Shown: piece by piece, positions 41,368-49,442 of the stretch
Layout of the letters: each line of letters opens with the position of its first letter
How positions within the stretch are numbered: the first letter of the stretch is position 1
DNA from: Streptacidiphilus sp041262525
Lineage (GTDB): Bacteria; Actinomycetota; Actinomycetes; Streptomycetales; Streptomycetaceae
Length of the DNA: 64,000 nucleotides
Assembly (NCBI RefSeq): GCF_041262525.1
Contig: NZ_JBGCCK010000011.1
Location: forward strand, 62,001-126,000
Direction of reading: 5' to 3'
Notes under the pieces: model-generated
Database searches by the model: none
What the model saw: the letters and a program-made list of their open reading frames with translations, nothing else
What the model was told of the DNA's origin: nothing
Translations under genes and position numbers: made by a program

Positions 41368-41375
41368 ATTGCGCA
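41368..41375. promoter_or_regulatory. ATTGCGCA motif in AsnC/SMP-30 divergent region
   Basis: Same octamer as at 3260-3267; a related AATGCGC follows at about 41430. Possible Lrp-type half-sites. Confidence 0.25.
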
Positions 41376-41457
41376 TGATCAGCATATCTGGTTCTGTACT
41401 CATCGAGCTCAGCAAGATGTCATTCAGTCAATGCGCTGCTGTTGGAGGTTCGCTGTC

Positions 41458-42381
41458 ATGGAACCGCTCTACCCCGATCCGTGTGAGGTCCTCGACCCCC
41501 GATTCCGCTTCAAGGGCGACATGAGGCTCGAACAGCTCCATGAGGGATCCCGCTGGGCGGAGGGGCCGGTCTACGTTCCCGCCGGACGGTACCTGCTCTG
41601 GAGCGACATACCCAACGACCGGATCCTGCGCTGGGACGAGACGACCGGCGCCGTCGGCGTCTTCCGCAGCCCCGCCGGTCACCCCAACGGCCATGCGCTG
41701 GACGCCGCCGGGCGCCTCGTCAGCTGCGAGCAGGGCGCCCGCCGGATCACCCGCACCGAGCACGACGGCTCCGTCACCGTGCTCGCCGAGCGCTATCGGG
41801 GCAAGCGGCTCAACAGCCCGAACGACCTGGTGATCGCCGACGATGGCGCGATCTGGTTCACCGACCCGACCTACGGGATCAAGAGCGACTACGAGGGCGT
41901 CCAGGCCGAGAGCGAACTCGGCGTCCGCAACCTCTACCGGCTCGAGCCGGTGTCGGGCGAGTGTGCCGTCATGGCGGACGGCTTCACCCAGCCCACCGGG
42001 ATCGGCTTCGCGCCGGACGGAAGCCGCCTCTACGTCGCCGATTCCGGCGCGAACCACCTGCTCGCGTTCGACGTCAAGGACGACGGCACGCTCGGCTCGG
42101 GCGAGGTGTTCGCCTCCGCGGACGCCGTGCCGCGCGTCCACTTCGACAGCCTGGACATTGACACCGACGGTCGGATCTGGCTCGCTGTCGGCGCCGGCGT
42201 GCGCTGCTACGACCCGGACGGCACGCTCCTGGGCCGCATCCTCACCCCGGAGTCCGCCTCCCACGTCACCTTCGGCGGCCCGAAGCGCAACCGCCTCTTC
42301 ATCACCGCCTCGACCTCGCTCTACGCGATCACGCTGACGGTGACCGGCCGCTCGCGCCCCTATGACACGACGGGCGAGTGA
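41458..42381 (+). CDS. SMP-30/gluconolactonase family protein
   Basis: 307 residues from ATG 41458; the longer upstream frame is not family-like and GGAGG is near the ATG. Six-bladed propeller motifs: EGPVYVPAGRYLLWSDIPNDRILRW (metal-ligand Glu), RLNSPNDLVIADDGAIWFTDPTYGI (N and D ligands), QPTGIGFAPDGSRLYVADSG and FDSLDIDTDGRIWLAVGAGV. It is a Ca2+-dependent lactonase family, likely for sugar-lactone hydrolysis. Under probable control of the divergent AsnC. Confidence 0.92.
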   Translation: MEPLYPDPCEVLDPRFRFKGDMRLEQLHEGSRWAEGPVYVPAGRYLLWSDIPNDRILRWDETTGAVGVFRSPAGHPNGHALDAAGRLVSCEQGARRITRTEHDGSVTVLAERYRGKRLNSPNDLVIADDGAIWFTDPTYGIKSDYEGVQAESELGVRNLYRLEPVSGECAVMADGFTQPTGIGFAPDGSRLYVADSGANHLLAFDVKDDGTLGSGEVFASADAVPRVHFDSLDIDTDGRIWLAVGAGVRCYDPDGTLLGRILTPESASHVTFGGPKRNRLFITASTSLYAITLTVTGRSRPYDTTGE

Positions 42382-42391
42382 GCCTGCGTGG

Positions 42392-42817
42392 CTATGCCTC
42401 GGCGCCCGCCGTGATGGCCGCTACCAGGTCCGCATCGGTGTAGGCCCGGCCGCCGATGCCCCAGGCTCCGTCGGGGGCGTTGAGGATGTTGACCCAGGTG
42501 TCCTCCCTGCGGTGGCCGGGAACGGTCAGCGCGTCGACGATGTCGGTCGCGGCGGCGACGAAGGCGGCACGCGCCTCGATCGTGCCCAGGCCGAGGTGCG
42601 GGAGCTTGAGCTCCACCATGACCAGCGGGCGGTTCTCGCCGCCGGCGTAGATGTTCTCGGGTGCGAGCAGGTGCACGCTGCCGCCGACGACGGACGCGAA
42701 GAAGGCGTTGCCCTTGAGGCCGCTGACCTCGATGAGCGCGTCCGTGAGCTGCGGCAGGATCGCACGCTCTCCGGCAGCGGTGAGCACGTCGCGCGGGGCG
42801 GTGACGGTGATGGGCAT
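42392..42817 (-). CDS. Tautomerase-superfamily protein (4-oxalocrotonate tautomerase-like)
   Basis: 141 residues from ATG 42817 with GAGGGG upstream. The start MPITVTAP places Pro right after Met, the catalytic N-terminal proline of the superfamily; the rest forms two beta-alpha-beta units (VMVELKLPHLGLGTIEARAAFV). The length is that of fused two-unit forms. Substrate unknown. It diverges from a TetR gene with a strong palindrome between them. Confidence 0.82.
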   Translation of the reverse strand: MPITVTAPRDVLTAAGERAILPQLTDALIEVSGLKGNAFFASVVGGSVHLLAPENIYAGGENRPLVMVELKLPHLGLGTIEARAAFVAAATDIVDALTVPGHRREDTWVNILNAPDGAWGIGGRAYTDADLVAAITAGAEA

Positions 42818-42837
42818 GGGAGTCCCCTCGGGTTCGT

Positions 42838-42859
42838 AGCTAGTACGTACGTCCTAGCT
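42838..42859. promoter_or_regulatory. 22-bp near-perfect palindrome, TetR operator
   Basis: Arms AGCTAG and CTAGCT flank ACGTACGT; 20 of 22 positions match the reverse complement. It lies between the tautomerase and TetR genes and overlaps the -35 position relative to the -10 box TAGGAT (42879-42884) of the TetR gene. Confidence 0.65.
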
Positions 42860-42927
42860 GGCTGGCTCCAGCCTCCGCTAGGATGGCCGTACTAGTCAAG
42901 GTCCGGCAGGGCATCGAAGGGAGCCGC

Positions 42928-43503
42928 ATGGCGGGCGACACTCGGGGGCGGATGATCGAGGCGACCGTCGCCGCGCTGCAGCAGCGCGGCGTCGCCGGGA
43001 TGTCGTTCACCGAGATCCTGAAGGAGAGCGGCGCCGCCCGTGGCGCGATCTACCATCACTTTCCCGGCGGCAAGGCCCAGTTGGTCGCCGAGGCGGCGGC
43101 CCGTAACGGTCTCGATGTCCGCGATCGCTTGGACGCGCTGCCGACCGACAGCCCACAGGCCGTCGTCGAGGCCTTCCTTGCCCTGGTGCGCCCCGTCGTC
43201 GCGGCCTCGGCCTCCGGTGGCGGCTGTGCGGTGGCGGCGGTCACCGTCGCTTCGGGGGAGTCCGCGGAGAACACCGCCCTGCGGGAGGTCGCGGCAACCG
43301 CCTTCGTCTCCTGGACCGAGGCTCTCACCACCCGCCTCACCCTCGCCGGCCTCGCCCCGTCCGAAGCGGCGGACCTGGCCACGACGCTGCTCACCCTGCT
43401 CGAAGGCGCCCACGTCCTCTGCCGCGCCTCCGGCTCGCTCGCCCCCTTCGACCAGGCCGCCCGCACGGCGACGCGCCTCACCGGGGACCTCCGCCCCGCG
43501 TAG
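42928..43503 (+). CDS. TetR family regulator, LmrA/YxaF type
   Basis: 191 residues from ATG 42928 with GAAGGGA upstream. Helix-turn-helix MSFTEILKESGAARGAIYHHFPGGKAQLVAEA with the F-P-G-G-K turn typical of the LmrA/YxaF subgroup; the C-terminal domain has GGCAVAAVTVASGE, another subgroup mark. It likely represses itself and the divergent tautomerase gene through the palindrome at 42838-42859. Ligands of relatives are often flavonoids or drugs. Confidence 0.9.
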   Translation: MAGDTRGRMIEATVAALQQRGVAGMSFTEILKESGAARGAIYHHFPGGKAQLVAEAAARNGLDVRDRLDALPTDSPQAVVEAFLALVRPVVAASASGGGCAVAAVTVASGESAENTALREVAATAFVSWTEALTTRLTLAGLAPSEAADLATTLLTLLEGAHVLCRASGSLAPFDQAARTATRLTGDLRPA

Positions 43504-43518
43504 CCGCGCCGCGCGACG

Positions 43519-43890
43519 TCATGGACCGGGCGGCAACTCGCTGTCAGAGCCTGTCGTGGCCGTCGAGCTGGTGAGTTGCGGAGCGTAGAGGGTGGCCAGG
43601 GGTTCCGGGCCGGCGTAGCGGCGGCAGCGGCACTGTTCGCGGGGCGTGTCCTTGGGGCGGTCCTCGGGGTCGCCGTCCGACTTGTTCCGCTTGACCTCGG
43701 CGTAGCAGCGGCCGTCGTGGAGGTCGTGGTAGGCGAGGTGGTGCCCGCAGCCGCAGATGGGCTCAGGGCCGGCGAGGGCGCGTTGCTGCTCCTCGCGGCG
43801 CTCCTTCGAGAGGCGGCGGAACCTGTCGATCACACTGTTCACGGCATACCCGCCGGCGACAACGACTATCGCGATCTCGGTCCCGTCCAA
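43519..43890 (-). CDS. Small membrane protein with Cys/His motif, actinobacterial
   Basis: 123 residues from TTG 43890 (GGGGG upstream). One N-terminal helix (IAIVVVAGGYAVNSVID) is followed by a basic stretch and a probable zinc knuckle: CGCGHHLAYHDLHDGRCYAE and later CRCRRYAGPEPL. The pattern is conserved in actinomycetes but I know no assigned function. It probably anchors a small metal-binding domain on the inner face of the membrane. Confidence 0.75.
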   Translation of the reverse strand: MDGTEIAIVVVAGGYAVNSVIDRFRRLSKERREEQQRALAGPEPICGCGHHLAYHDLHDGRCYAEVKRNKSDGDPEDRPKDTPREQCRCRRYAGPEPLATLYAPQLTSSTATTGSDSELPPGP

Positions 43891-43966
43891 GGCCCCCGCC
43901 CCCGTCCTGCCGAACTCCCCGTCGGCGCACGACGATACGCAACGGGGAGAGCTTCGTACCAGGATG

Positions 43967-46900
43967 CTACGTCGCGGTCTGGCTCAGCCTCGAGCCGGAA
44001 CGGCCCTTGCGGACGTGGAGCTGGTTCGGGACACGATCGCGCAGCTCTCCGACGTGACTGACGATGCCGACCGCGCGGTCGCGCTCGCGGAGGGAGTCGA
44101 GGACGGACATGACCTCCTCCAGCGCGTCCGCGTCCAGTGAACCGAAGCCCTCGTCGACGAACAGGGTGTCCAGCGGCATGCCGCCCGCCTCGTCCGTCAC
44201 CACGTCCGCCAGCCCCAGCGCGAGCGCGAGCGAGGCGAAGAAGCTCTCGCCGCCGGAGAGCGTCGACGTGTCGCGGTACTGGCCCGTCCACGCGTCCAGG
44301 ACCTGAAGGCCCAGCCCGGAACGGGTGTTGCCACGGGCGCGTGCGTCCGTGTGCTCGAGCGTGTAGCGGCCGTGGGACATCGCCGAGAGGCGCAGAGCCG
44401 CCGAGGCGGCGACCTGTTCCAGGCGGGCCGCGAGGACGTAGTTCTCCAGCGACATGCGCAGTTCGTTGCTGCGGCTGGTGCCGGCCACGAGCTGGGCGAG
44501 TTCCGTCGCCGTGGCCAGCTTCTCCGCGTAGGGACGGAGCCGGTGAACGTCACCGGTGAGGTGCTCGCCGAGGCGGGCGAGGTCCGTGACCCGGCGGGAG
44601 GCGGAGTCGCGGGCCGAGTGCGCGGCCAGCCAGACTCGCTCCGCCGCCTCGGCCGCCGCGCGGGCGGAGGCCGGGTCGACCGGCGGCAACGCGGCCGCGG
44701 CGGCGAGCTCTTCGTCCTCGACCTCAACGCGGGCGCGATCGAGGGCGGACGCGTACTGCTCGGCCGCAGCGCGGAGCGACTGCGTCTCGGCCGCGGTGAG
44801 CGCGGCCGACGCGGCGTCGGCGAGGTCGGTGAAGCCGGCCACCTCGCACTCGCGCTCGGCCGCTGCGCGGGCCGCCGCTTCGGCCTCCGCAGCCGCCTGC
44901 TCCGCGCGGACGGCGTCCGCCGCGCGGCCCAGCGCGTCGGCCTCGGCCGACAGCACGGCGAGGCGGGCAGCGACGGAAGGCGCCCCGGCGCGCGCTTCGG
45001 CCAGCCGGGCGTCAAGGGAGTCGCCTTCGGCTGCCAGGCGCGCCAGCGCCTCCTCGCTCGCCCCGGCCCGCGTGCGTGCGTCCGCCGCGGCGACACTGCG
45101 CCGCTCGTGCTCGCGTTCCAACTGGTCGAGCTGCCGGACGGCCGTCACGCCCGCCGCTTCGGCGCGCTCTGCCTCCGCGTGCGCGGCGCGCAGCGTCTCC
45201 GCCTCGCGCCGCAGATCCGCGAGCGCGTGGCTGCCCGCGAGGGCCGCGGCTGCGGCGAACTCGGCCGCCAGCGGGCCCAGTTCCCCCTCGGCGGCCCCGG
45301 CGCGGCGCTCCGCCTCGCGGTAGCGGGCCTCGGCGGCGCGTTCCGCCTCCGGGGTGACCTGGTCGGGCGCGGCCTCGGCGGGACGCGGATGCTCCGTCGC
45401 ACCGCAGACCGCGCAGGGCGTGCCGGCGGCCAGCTGGGCCGCGAGCTCGGCGGCCATGCCCTCGATGCGGCGCTGCTTGAGCTCCAGCCAGGCCTCGTGC
45501 GCGTCGGCGGCGCGGGCGCGCAGCGCGAGGTGGGTTTCGCGGGCGTAGGCGAGCCTGGCCTCCAGCGCGTCCCGCCGCTGCCCGGCCGTGTCGCGCTCCT
45601 CGGCGGCGCGCAGCCGTTCGGCCAGCGCCTCCCGCCGCGCGGCCGCGCCCCGCGCGACCTCGGCGGCCTGCTGTGCACGGGACCTGAGCACCGGCCACTC
45701 GACGTCGAGCCAGGCCGCGGCGTCGTCCCGCTCCTCCTCGGCGGCGGCCCGCCGACGCTCCTGCTGCGTCTGCTCGCGCAGGACGGCGTCGAAGCGCCGC
45801 TCCGCGTCGAGCAGCGTCCGCAGCTCGCCGACCCGGCCCAGCACCTCGCGCTCGGCCGCGCGAAAGTCGCCGGACGAGGGGACGACTGTGACTGGGCCCG
45901 CACCCGCGGGGAGACGACGAGGATCAGCGCCTCCCGGACCTGCGCCAGGGCCGGGCCCGGCGTGGGTGGTTGCCGCCTGTGCGCGGAGCGGTGTTGCTGC
46001 CGGGTCGAGGGTCGGCGCCCCCGCCGAGCCCGGGGCCGGGGTGGTCCCGTTCGGGCTCAGCGGCGGTAGGCCGTCGCCTGGACCTTGCGCCGGACCTTGC
46101 GCAGCGCGGAGCGCCGCGGAGCCCGGGGCCGGGTTGGTGTCGTCCGGGCTCAGTGGCAGGGTGTCGGCGGGGCGACGTTCCGGGGGCAGGGCCGTGACCG
46201 CGTGCTGGCGTGCGGCGCGTGCCTGGGAGCGGGCCCGCTGGGCCTCCGTCAGTTGCCGCAGCAGCGGGGCGACTGTGGCCGCGCGTTCCGCGCGGGCCAG
46301 GCGGAGCCGACGCTCCTGCTGCATCGGCTCCTGCGCGGCCAGCGCGGCGACGGTCTCGACCGCGCGGCGGTGGCGCTGCCGCCGCTCGAACAGACCCGCG
46401 ACCGCCCGTGCGTGCTCGGCCGCCTGCACGTGGCGCTCGTCGGCAAGGGCGGCGCGGATCTCGGCGACCTCACGCCGCAGCGCCGCGCGCTCGCGCAGTA
46501 TCGCTGCCCAGACCAGCGCCGACCCGCCGTCCGTGGGCGTCTCCCACGACGGCTCGGCCGCCCAGCCGTCCGGCGTCCCGGGCACGGCCCCGTCCCACCC
46601 GTTGCCGTCGTGGTCCGGGCCTGCCTCTGCACCAGTGGCCGGGCGAGCTTCCGGCCGAGCTTCTGGCCGAGCCTCCTGCTGGGTCGCGGGTCGGGCCGCC
46701 GTCGCCGTCGCTGGCGTTCCGTTGACGCCGAGCGCGTGCCATGAGCCCTGCGGCCGGGAGCCGGGGGAGACGGGCACGCGGCTCTCCGCCGTCGCAGCCG
46801 TCGCAGCCGTCGCATCCCTCGCATCCCTCGCATCCATCGCGTCCCTCGCGCTCGCGCGGGACTGGCCCGCGCGCAGCGCGTCGAGTGCCTCGCCGGCCGC

Positions 46901-47584
46901 GGCCTGGTCCTCGCCCGCCGCCTCGCGCAGGCGCTCCACCCAGGCGCCGATGTCCGCCTGAACGGCCTGGGCCTCCTTCTCACAGCGCTGCCGATGCTCC
47001 GTCAGCCAGGCCTCCACCTCGCTGAAGCGCCGCGTGTCGAAGAGCCGCCCGAGCAGCTCGCGTCGCTCCTGCGCGCCGGCCTGGAGGAAGCGGGCGAAAT
47101 CGCCCTGGGGCAGCAGTACGACCTGGGTGAACTGGTCACGGCTCATGCCGATCAGTTCGTGCAGCTCCGCGCCGATCTCCTGGTGCGAGCCGCTGCGCGC
47201 GCGCCACTCGTCGGAGTCCGCCGACCACTCGCTGAGCAGCGTCTGGGCCTTCTCGAGCGTGCTGCCCTCGCCGCGACGCTTGGGGCGGCGCTGTTCCGGG
47301 CGGCGCACGATCAGCAACCGGCGGCCGCCGAGGGTGAGTTCCAGCTCGACCTCGGTGAGCAGCTGCGCGTCCGCGTGGTCGCTGCGCAGGCTGCGGGCGC
47401 GGCCGCGGCTGCCGGGAACCGAGCCGTAGAGGGCGAAGCAGACGGCGTCCAGGACGCTGGTCTTGCCCGCGCCCGTGGGCCCGGAGAGCAGGAAGAGGCC
47501 CCCCGCCGCGAGGGCGTCGAAATCGACCACCTCCTGCCCGGCGAACGGACCGAACGCCGTGACCGTGAGCCGGTGCAGCCGCAT
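43967..47584 (-). CDS. sbcC: SbcC, ATPase subunit of the SbcCD nuclease
   Basis: 1205 residues from ATG 47584, overlapping the sbcD stop by one base. With SbcD it cleaves hairpins and processes DNA ends. Walker A (SGPTGAGKTSVLDAV, about 32-46), zinc hook CxxC in GTPCAVCG (about 721) at the coiled-coil apex, ABC signature STLSGGESFFASLALALGLA (about 1107) and Walker B DTLFVDEGFGSLDADAL (about 1135) are all present. The arms carry two low-complexity inserts (about 250-330 and 460-570) rich in Ala/Pro/Arg, one with DNA tandem repeats, making it about 150 residues longer than usual. Confidence 0.95.
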   Translation of the reverse strand: MRLHRLTVTAFGPFAGQEVVDFDALAAGGLFLLSGPTGAGKTSVLDAVCFALYGSVPGSRGRARSLRSDHADAQLLTEVELELTLGGRRLLIVRRPEQRRPKRRGEGSTLEKAQTLLSEWSADSDEWRARSGSHQEIGAELHELIGMSRDQFTQVVLLPQGDFARFLQAGAQERRELLGRLFDTRRFSEVEAWLTEHRQRCEKEAQAVQADIGAWVERLREAAGEDQAAAGEALDALRAGQSRASARDAMDARDARDATAATAATAESRVPVSPGSRPQGSWHALGVNGTPATATAARPATQQEARPEARPEARPATGAEAGPDHDGNGWDGAVPGTPDGWAAEPSWETPTDGGSALVWAAILRERAALRREVAEIRAALADERHVQAAEHARAVAGLFERRQRHRRAVETVAALAAQEPMQQERRLRLARAERAATVAPLLRQLTEAQRARSQARAARQHAVTALPPERRPADTLPLSPDDTNPAPGSAALRAAQGPAQGPGDGLPPLSPNGTTPAPGSAGAPTLDPAATPLRAQAATTHAGPGPGAGPGGADPRRLPAGAGPVTVVPSSGDFRAAEREVLGRVGELRTLLDAERRFDAVLREQTQQERRRAAAEEERDDAAAWLDVEWPVLRSRAQQAAEVARGAAARREALAERLRAAEERDTAGQRRDALEARLAYARETHLALRARAADAHEAWLELKQRRIEGMAAELAAQLAAGTPCAVCGATEHPRPAEAAPDQVTPEAERAAEARYREAERRAGAAEGELGPLAAEFAAAAALAGSHALADLRREAETLRAAHAEAERAEAAGVTAVRQLDQLEREHERRSVAAADARTRAGASEEALARLAAEGDSLDARLAEARAGAPSVAARLAVLSAEADALGRAADAVRAEQAAAEAEAAARAAAERECEVAGFTDLADAASAALTAAETQSLRAAAEQYASALDRARVEVEDEELAAAAALPPVDPASARAAAEAAERVWLAAHSARDSASRRVTDLARLGEHLTGDVHRLRPYAEKLATATELAQLVAGTSRSNELRMSLENYVLAARLEQVAASAALRLSAMSHGRYTLEHTDARARGNTRSGLGLQVLDAWTGQYRDTSTLSGGESFFASLALALGLADVVTDEAGGMPLDTLFVDEGFGSLDADALEEVMSVLDSLRERDRAVGIVSHVGELRDRVPNQLHVRKGRSGSRLSQTAT
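46791..46853. repeat. 7 x 9-bp in-frame repeat in sbcC
   Basis: Seven degenerate units of the type (G/C)TCGCATCC encode repeated Asp-Ala/Thr-Ala triplets (ARDAMDARDARDATAATAAT) in a coiled-coil insert. Confidence 0.7.
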
Positions 47585-48765
47585 CAGCCCTCGCCCCCCG
47601 CTGCCGACGCCGCCGTCAACGCCGCCGCCTCGACCGCTGCGACCAGCAGTGCGGACTCCGCCGTCGACGCCGCCGCGCCCCGCACGTGCCGGACGAAGCC
47701 GAGTGCGACCGCGCCGTCGTCGCGTCCGCGGACCCGTTCGCCGTAGGAGGCGAGGCTGTCCTCCTCCCGGCCCTCCGGCTCGAAGGAGAGCTGGAGTGTG
47801 TGCGGGAAGCGGCGACGCAGCTGCTCCATCGCCTGCACCGGACGGGCCGCGTCCGTCAGCGTGGCCTGCACCCAGCAGTCCTCCGCCGTGTCGTAGGCGG
47901 GCGAGGAGAGCAGCTCGGCGAGCTCGCCCCGGAGCCGGACCAGCCGGCGCGGGACCGGGCAGTCGATCCGGGCGGCCGTCAGCTCACCGGCGGGGCCGAG
48001 AGCGACGAGCCACATCGACTTGCGGTGGTCCGCCTCGGAGAAGGAGTAGGCCAGCGGTGAGCCGCTGTAGCGGACGCGTTCGGCGATCGTCTGGCAGCCG
48101 TGCAGATGCCCGAGGGCCGCGTAGTCGACCCCGTCGAAGACGGCGGCAGGGACGCTCGGCACGCCGCCGACCGCGATGTCCCGCTCGCTGTCGCTCGCCT
48201 CGCCGCCGACGACGAAGGCGTGCGCGAGCACGACCGACCGCAGCGCTCCGCCCTCGGAGGCCGCGCGGCGCTCCGCGAGATCCGCGCGCACGGCGTCCAT
48301 CGCCGCGCCCAGCACGGCCACGTGGCTGACCTGGTCCGCGCCGACCCGCGCGCGCACCAGTGACGGCTCCAGATACGGAAGCCCGTAGACCGCGACCTCG
48401 CCGTGCTCGTCGGCCAGCAGGACCGGCTCCGCGACCGCGTCCGGATCCGTGCGCAGATGCACGCCCGCGCGCGCGATCAGCCCGGCGCCGATGCCGAGCC
48501 GCTGCGCGCTGTCGTGGTTGCCGCTGATCAGCACGACAGGGACGGCCAGCGCGGCCAACTTGTGCAGCACCTCGTCGAAGAGCTCGACCGCGCCGAGACT
48601 CGGCACCGCGCGGTCGTAGACGTCGCCGGCGACGAGCACGGCGTCCACGCGCTCCTCCTCGACCGTGCGCACCAGGTGGTCGAGGAAGGCACGCTGGGCG
48701 GGGAGCAGGTTCTCCCGGTGGAGCGACCTGCCCAGATGCCAGTCCGAGGTGTGCAAAATGCGCAT
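47584..48765 (-). CDS. sbcD: SbcD, nuclease subunit of SbcCD
   Basis: 393 residues from ATG 48765. Metallophosphoesterase motifs: ILHTSDWHLGRSLH, VAGDVYDRAVPS, LISGNHDSAQRL, VLAHAFVVGGE and YAALGHLHGCQ supply the two-metal site. It performs exonuclease and hairpin endonuclease cuts with SbcC, whose start overlaps its stop. The C-terminal capping domain is followed by an Ala-rich tail (SAEGS-type, about 375-393). Operon order sbcD-sbcC is standard. Confidence 0.95.
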   Translation of the reverse strand: MRILHTSDWHLGRSLHRENLLPAQRAFLDHLVRTVEEERVDAVLVAGDVYDRAVPSLGAVELFDEVLHKLAALAVPVVLISGNHDSAQRLGIGAGLIARAGVHLRTDPDAVAEPVLLADEHGEVAVYGLPYLEPSLVRARVGADQVSHVAVLGAAMDAVRADLAERRAASEGGALRSVVLAHAFVVGGEASDSERDIAVGGVPSVPAAVFDGVDYAALGHLHGCQTIAERVRYSGSPLAYSFSEADHRKSMWLVALGPAGELTAARIDCPVPRRLVRLRGELAELLSSPAYDTAEDCWVQATLTDAARPVQAMEQLRRRFPHTLQLSFEPEGREEDSLASYGERVRGRDDGAVALGFVRHVRGAAASTAESALLVAAVEAAALTAASAAGGEG

Positions 48766-48854
48766 AGCCCCCGACAGTAACGCCTGCCACTGACAGCACC
48801 CGACCGGACTGCCGTGCTCCGCCGTCTGCCGCGACCCCGCCTGCCGTTACTCGG

Positions 48855-48896
48855 CGCCCGTCACTTGTCGCCCGTCATTTGTCGCCCGTCACTTCT
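48855..48896. repeat. 3 x 14-bp tandem repeat at a stop codon
   Basis: Units CGCCCGTCACTTGT, CGCCCGTCATTTGT and CGCCCGTCACTTCT. The third contains the TGA stop (48889-48891, minus strand) of the truncated sensory-domain gene. Confidence 0.7.
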
Positions 48897-49287
48897 CGCG
48901 TAGTGCCTCCGCGAAGCCGGCCGCCACGGCGTGCTGGAGTCGCGCCGAGCGGGCGCGGGCGATCGGCCCGGACAGTGGTTCGGGCGGGGGGAAGTAGAGG
49001 ATCAGGTAGGCGTCCATGACGCCGAGGGTCTGGGCCAGCGCGTCAGGCTCGTCGGAGTGGCAACGCACCAGCTCAGAGCCAACGGTGCGGGCCGGTCGGG
49101 GGTCGAAGCGGTCCTGGTGCAGGGCGTCGCGAAGCTGCTCGGCGAGCGGCGTGAGCAGCATGGTGAGCTGATCTCGCGTCAGTTCGCGGCGCGTGGCGGG
49201 GTAGAGCGCACGGCTCCAGATCGTGGCGAAGCTCCCGATGGCTGTGGGGACCTCTGGGATTGCTGACACGGGGGAGAGGCTACTCAT
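48889..49287 (-). pseudogene. Stand-alone N-terminal sensory domain of a GGDEF/EAL-type protein, probably truncated
   Basis: 132 residues from ATG 49287. The text SFATIWSRALYPATRRELTR, LLTPLAEQLRDALHQDRFDP, TLGVMDAYLILYFPP and ARLQHAVAAGFAEALREK is what precedes the PAS-GGDEF-EAL part in Streptomyces c-di-GMP proteins. Here the frame stops exactly where the linker to those domains should begin, and no GGDEF or EAL sequence follows; instead a 14-bp tandem repeat covers the stop. It may be a gene remnant or a small protein that titrates partners. Confidence 0.65.
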
Positions 49288-49361
49288 CGGATGATCGTTC
49301 AGTAAGGGGCGGACGAAGGAATGTCGTGGCCACATCACCGATACGGGGTGAGGTAAGGACA

Positions 49362-49406
49362 CGCCCGCCCGGACTCCGGTGCGGAACACCGGGGTCCGGG
49401 CGGGCG
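49362..49406. terminator. Strong terminator of the DHA2 exporter gene
   Basis: A 20-bp stem (49362-49381 with 49387-49406, one G-T) and a five-base loop CGGAA, 37 bases past the exporter stop on the minus strand. Confidence 0.8.
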
Positions 49407-49442
49407 TGAAGGGCTGTCGCGGACCGGGAGTCCGGCTCGCGG

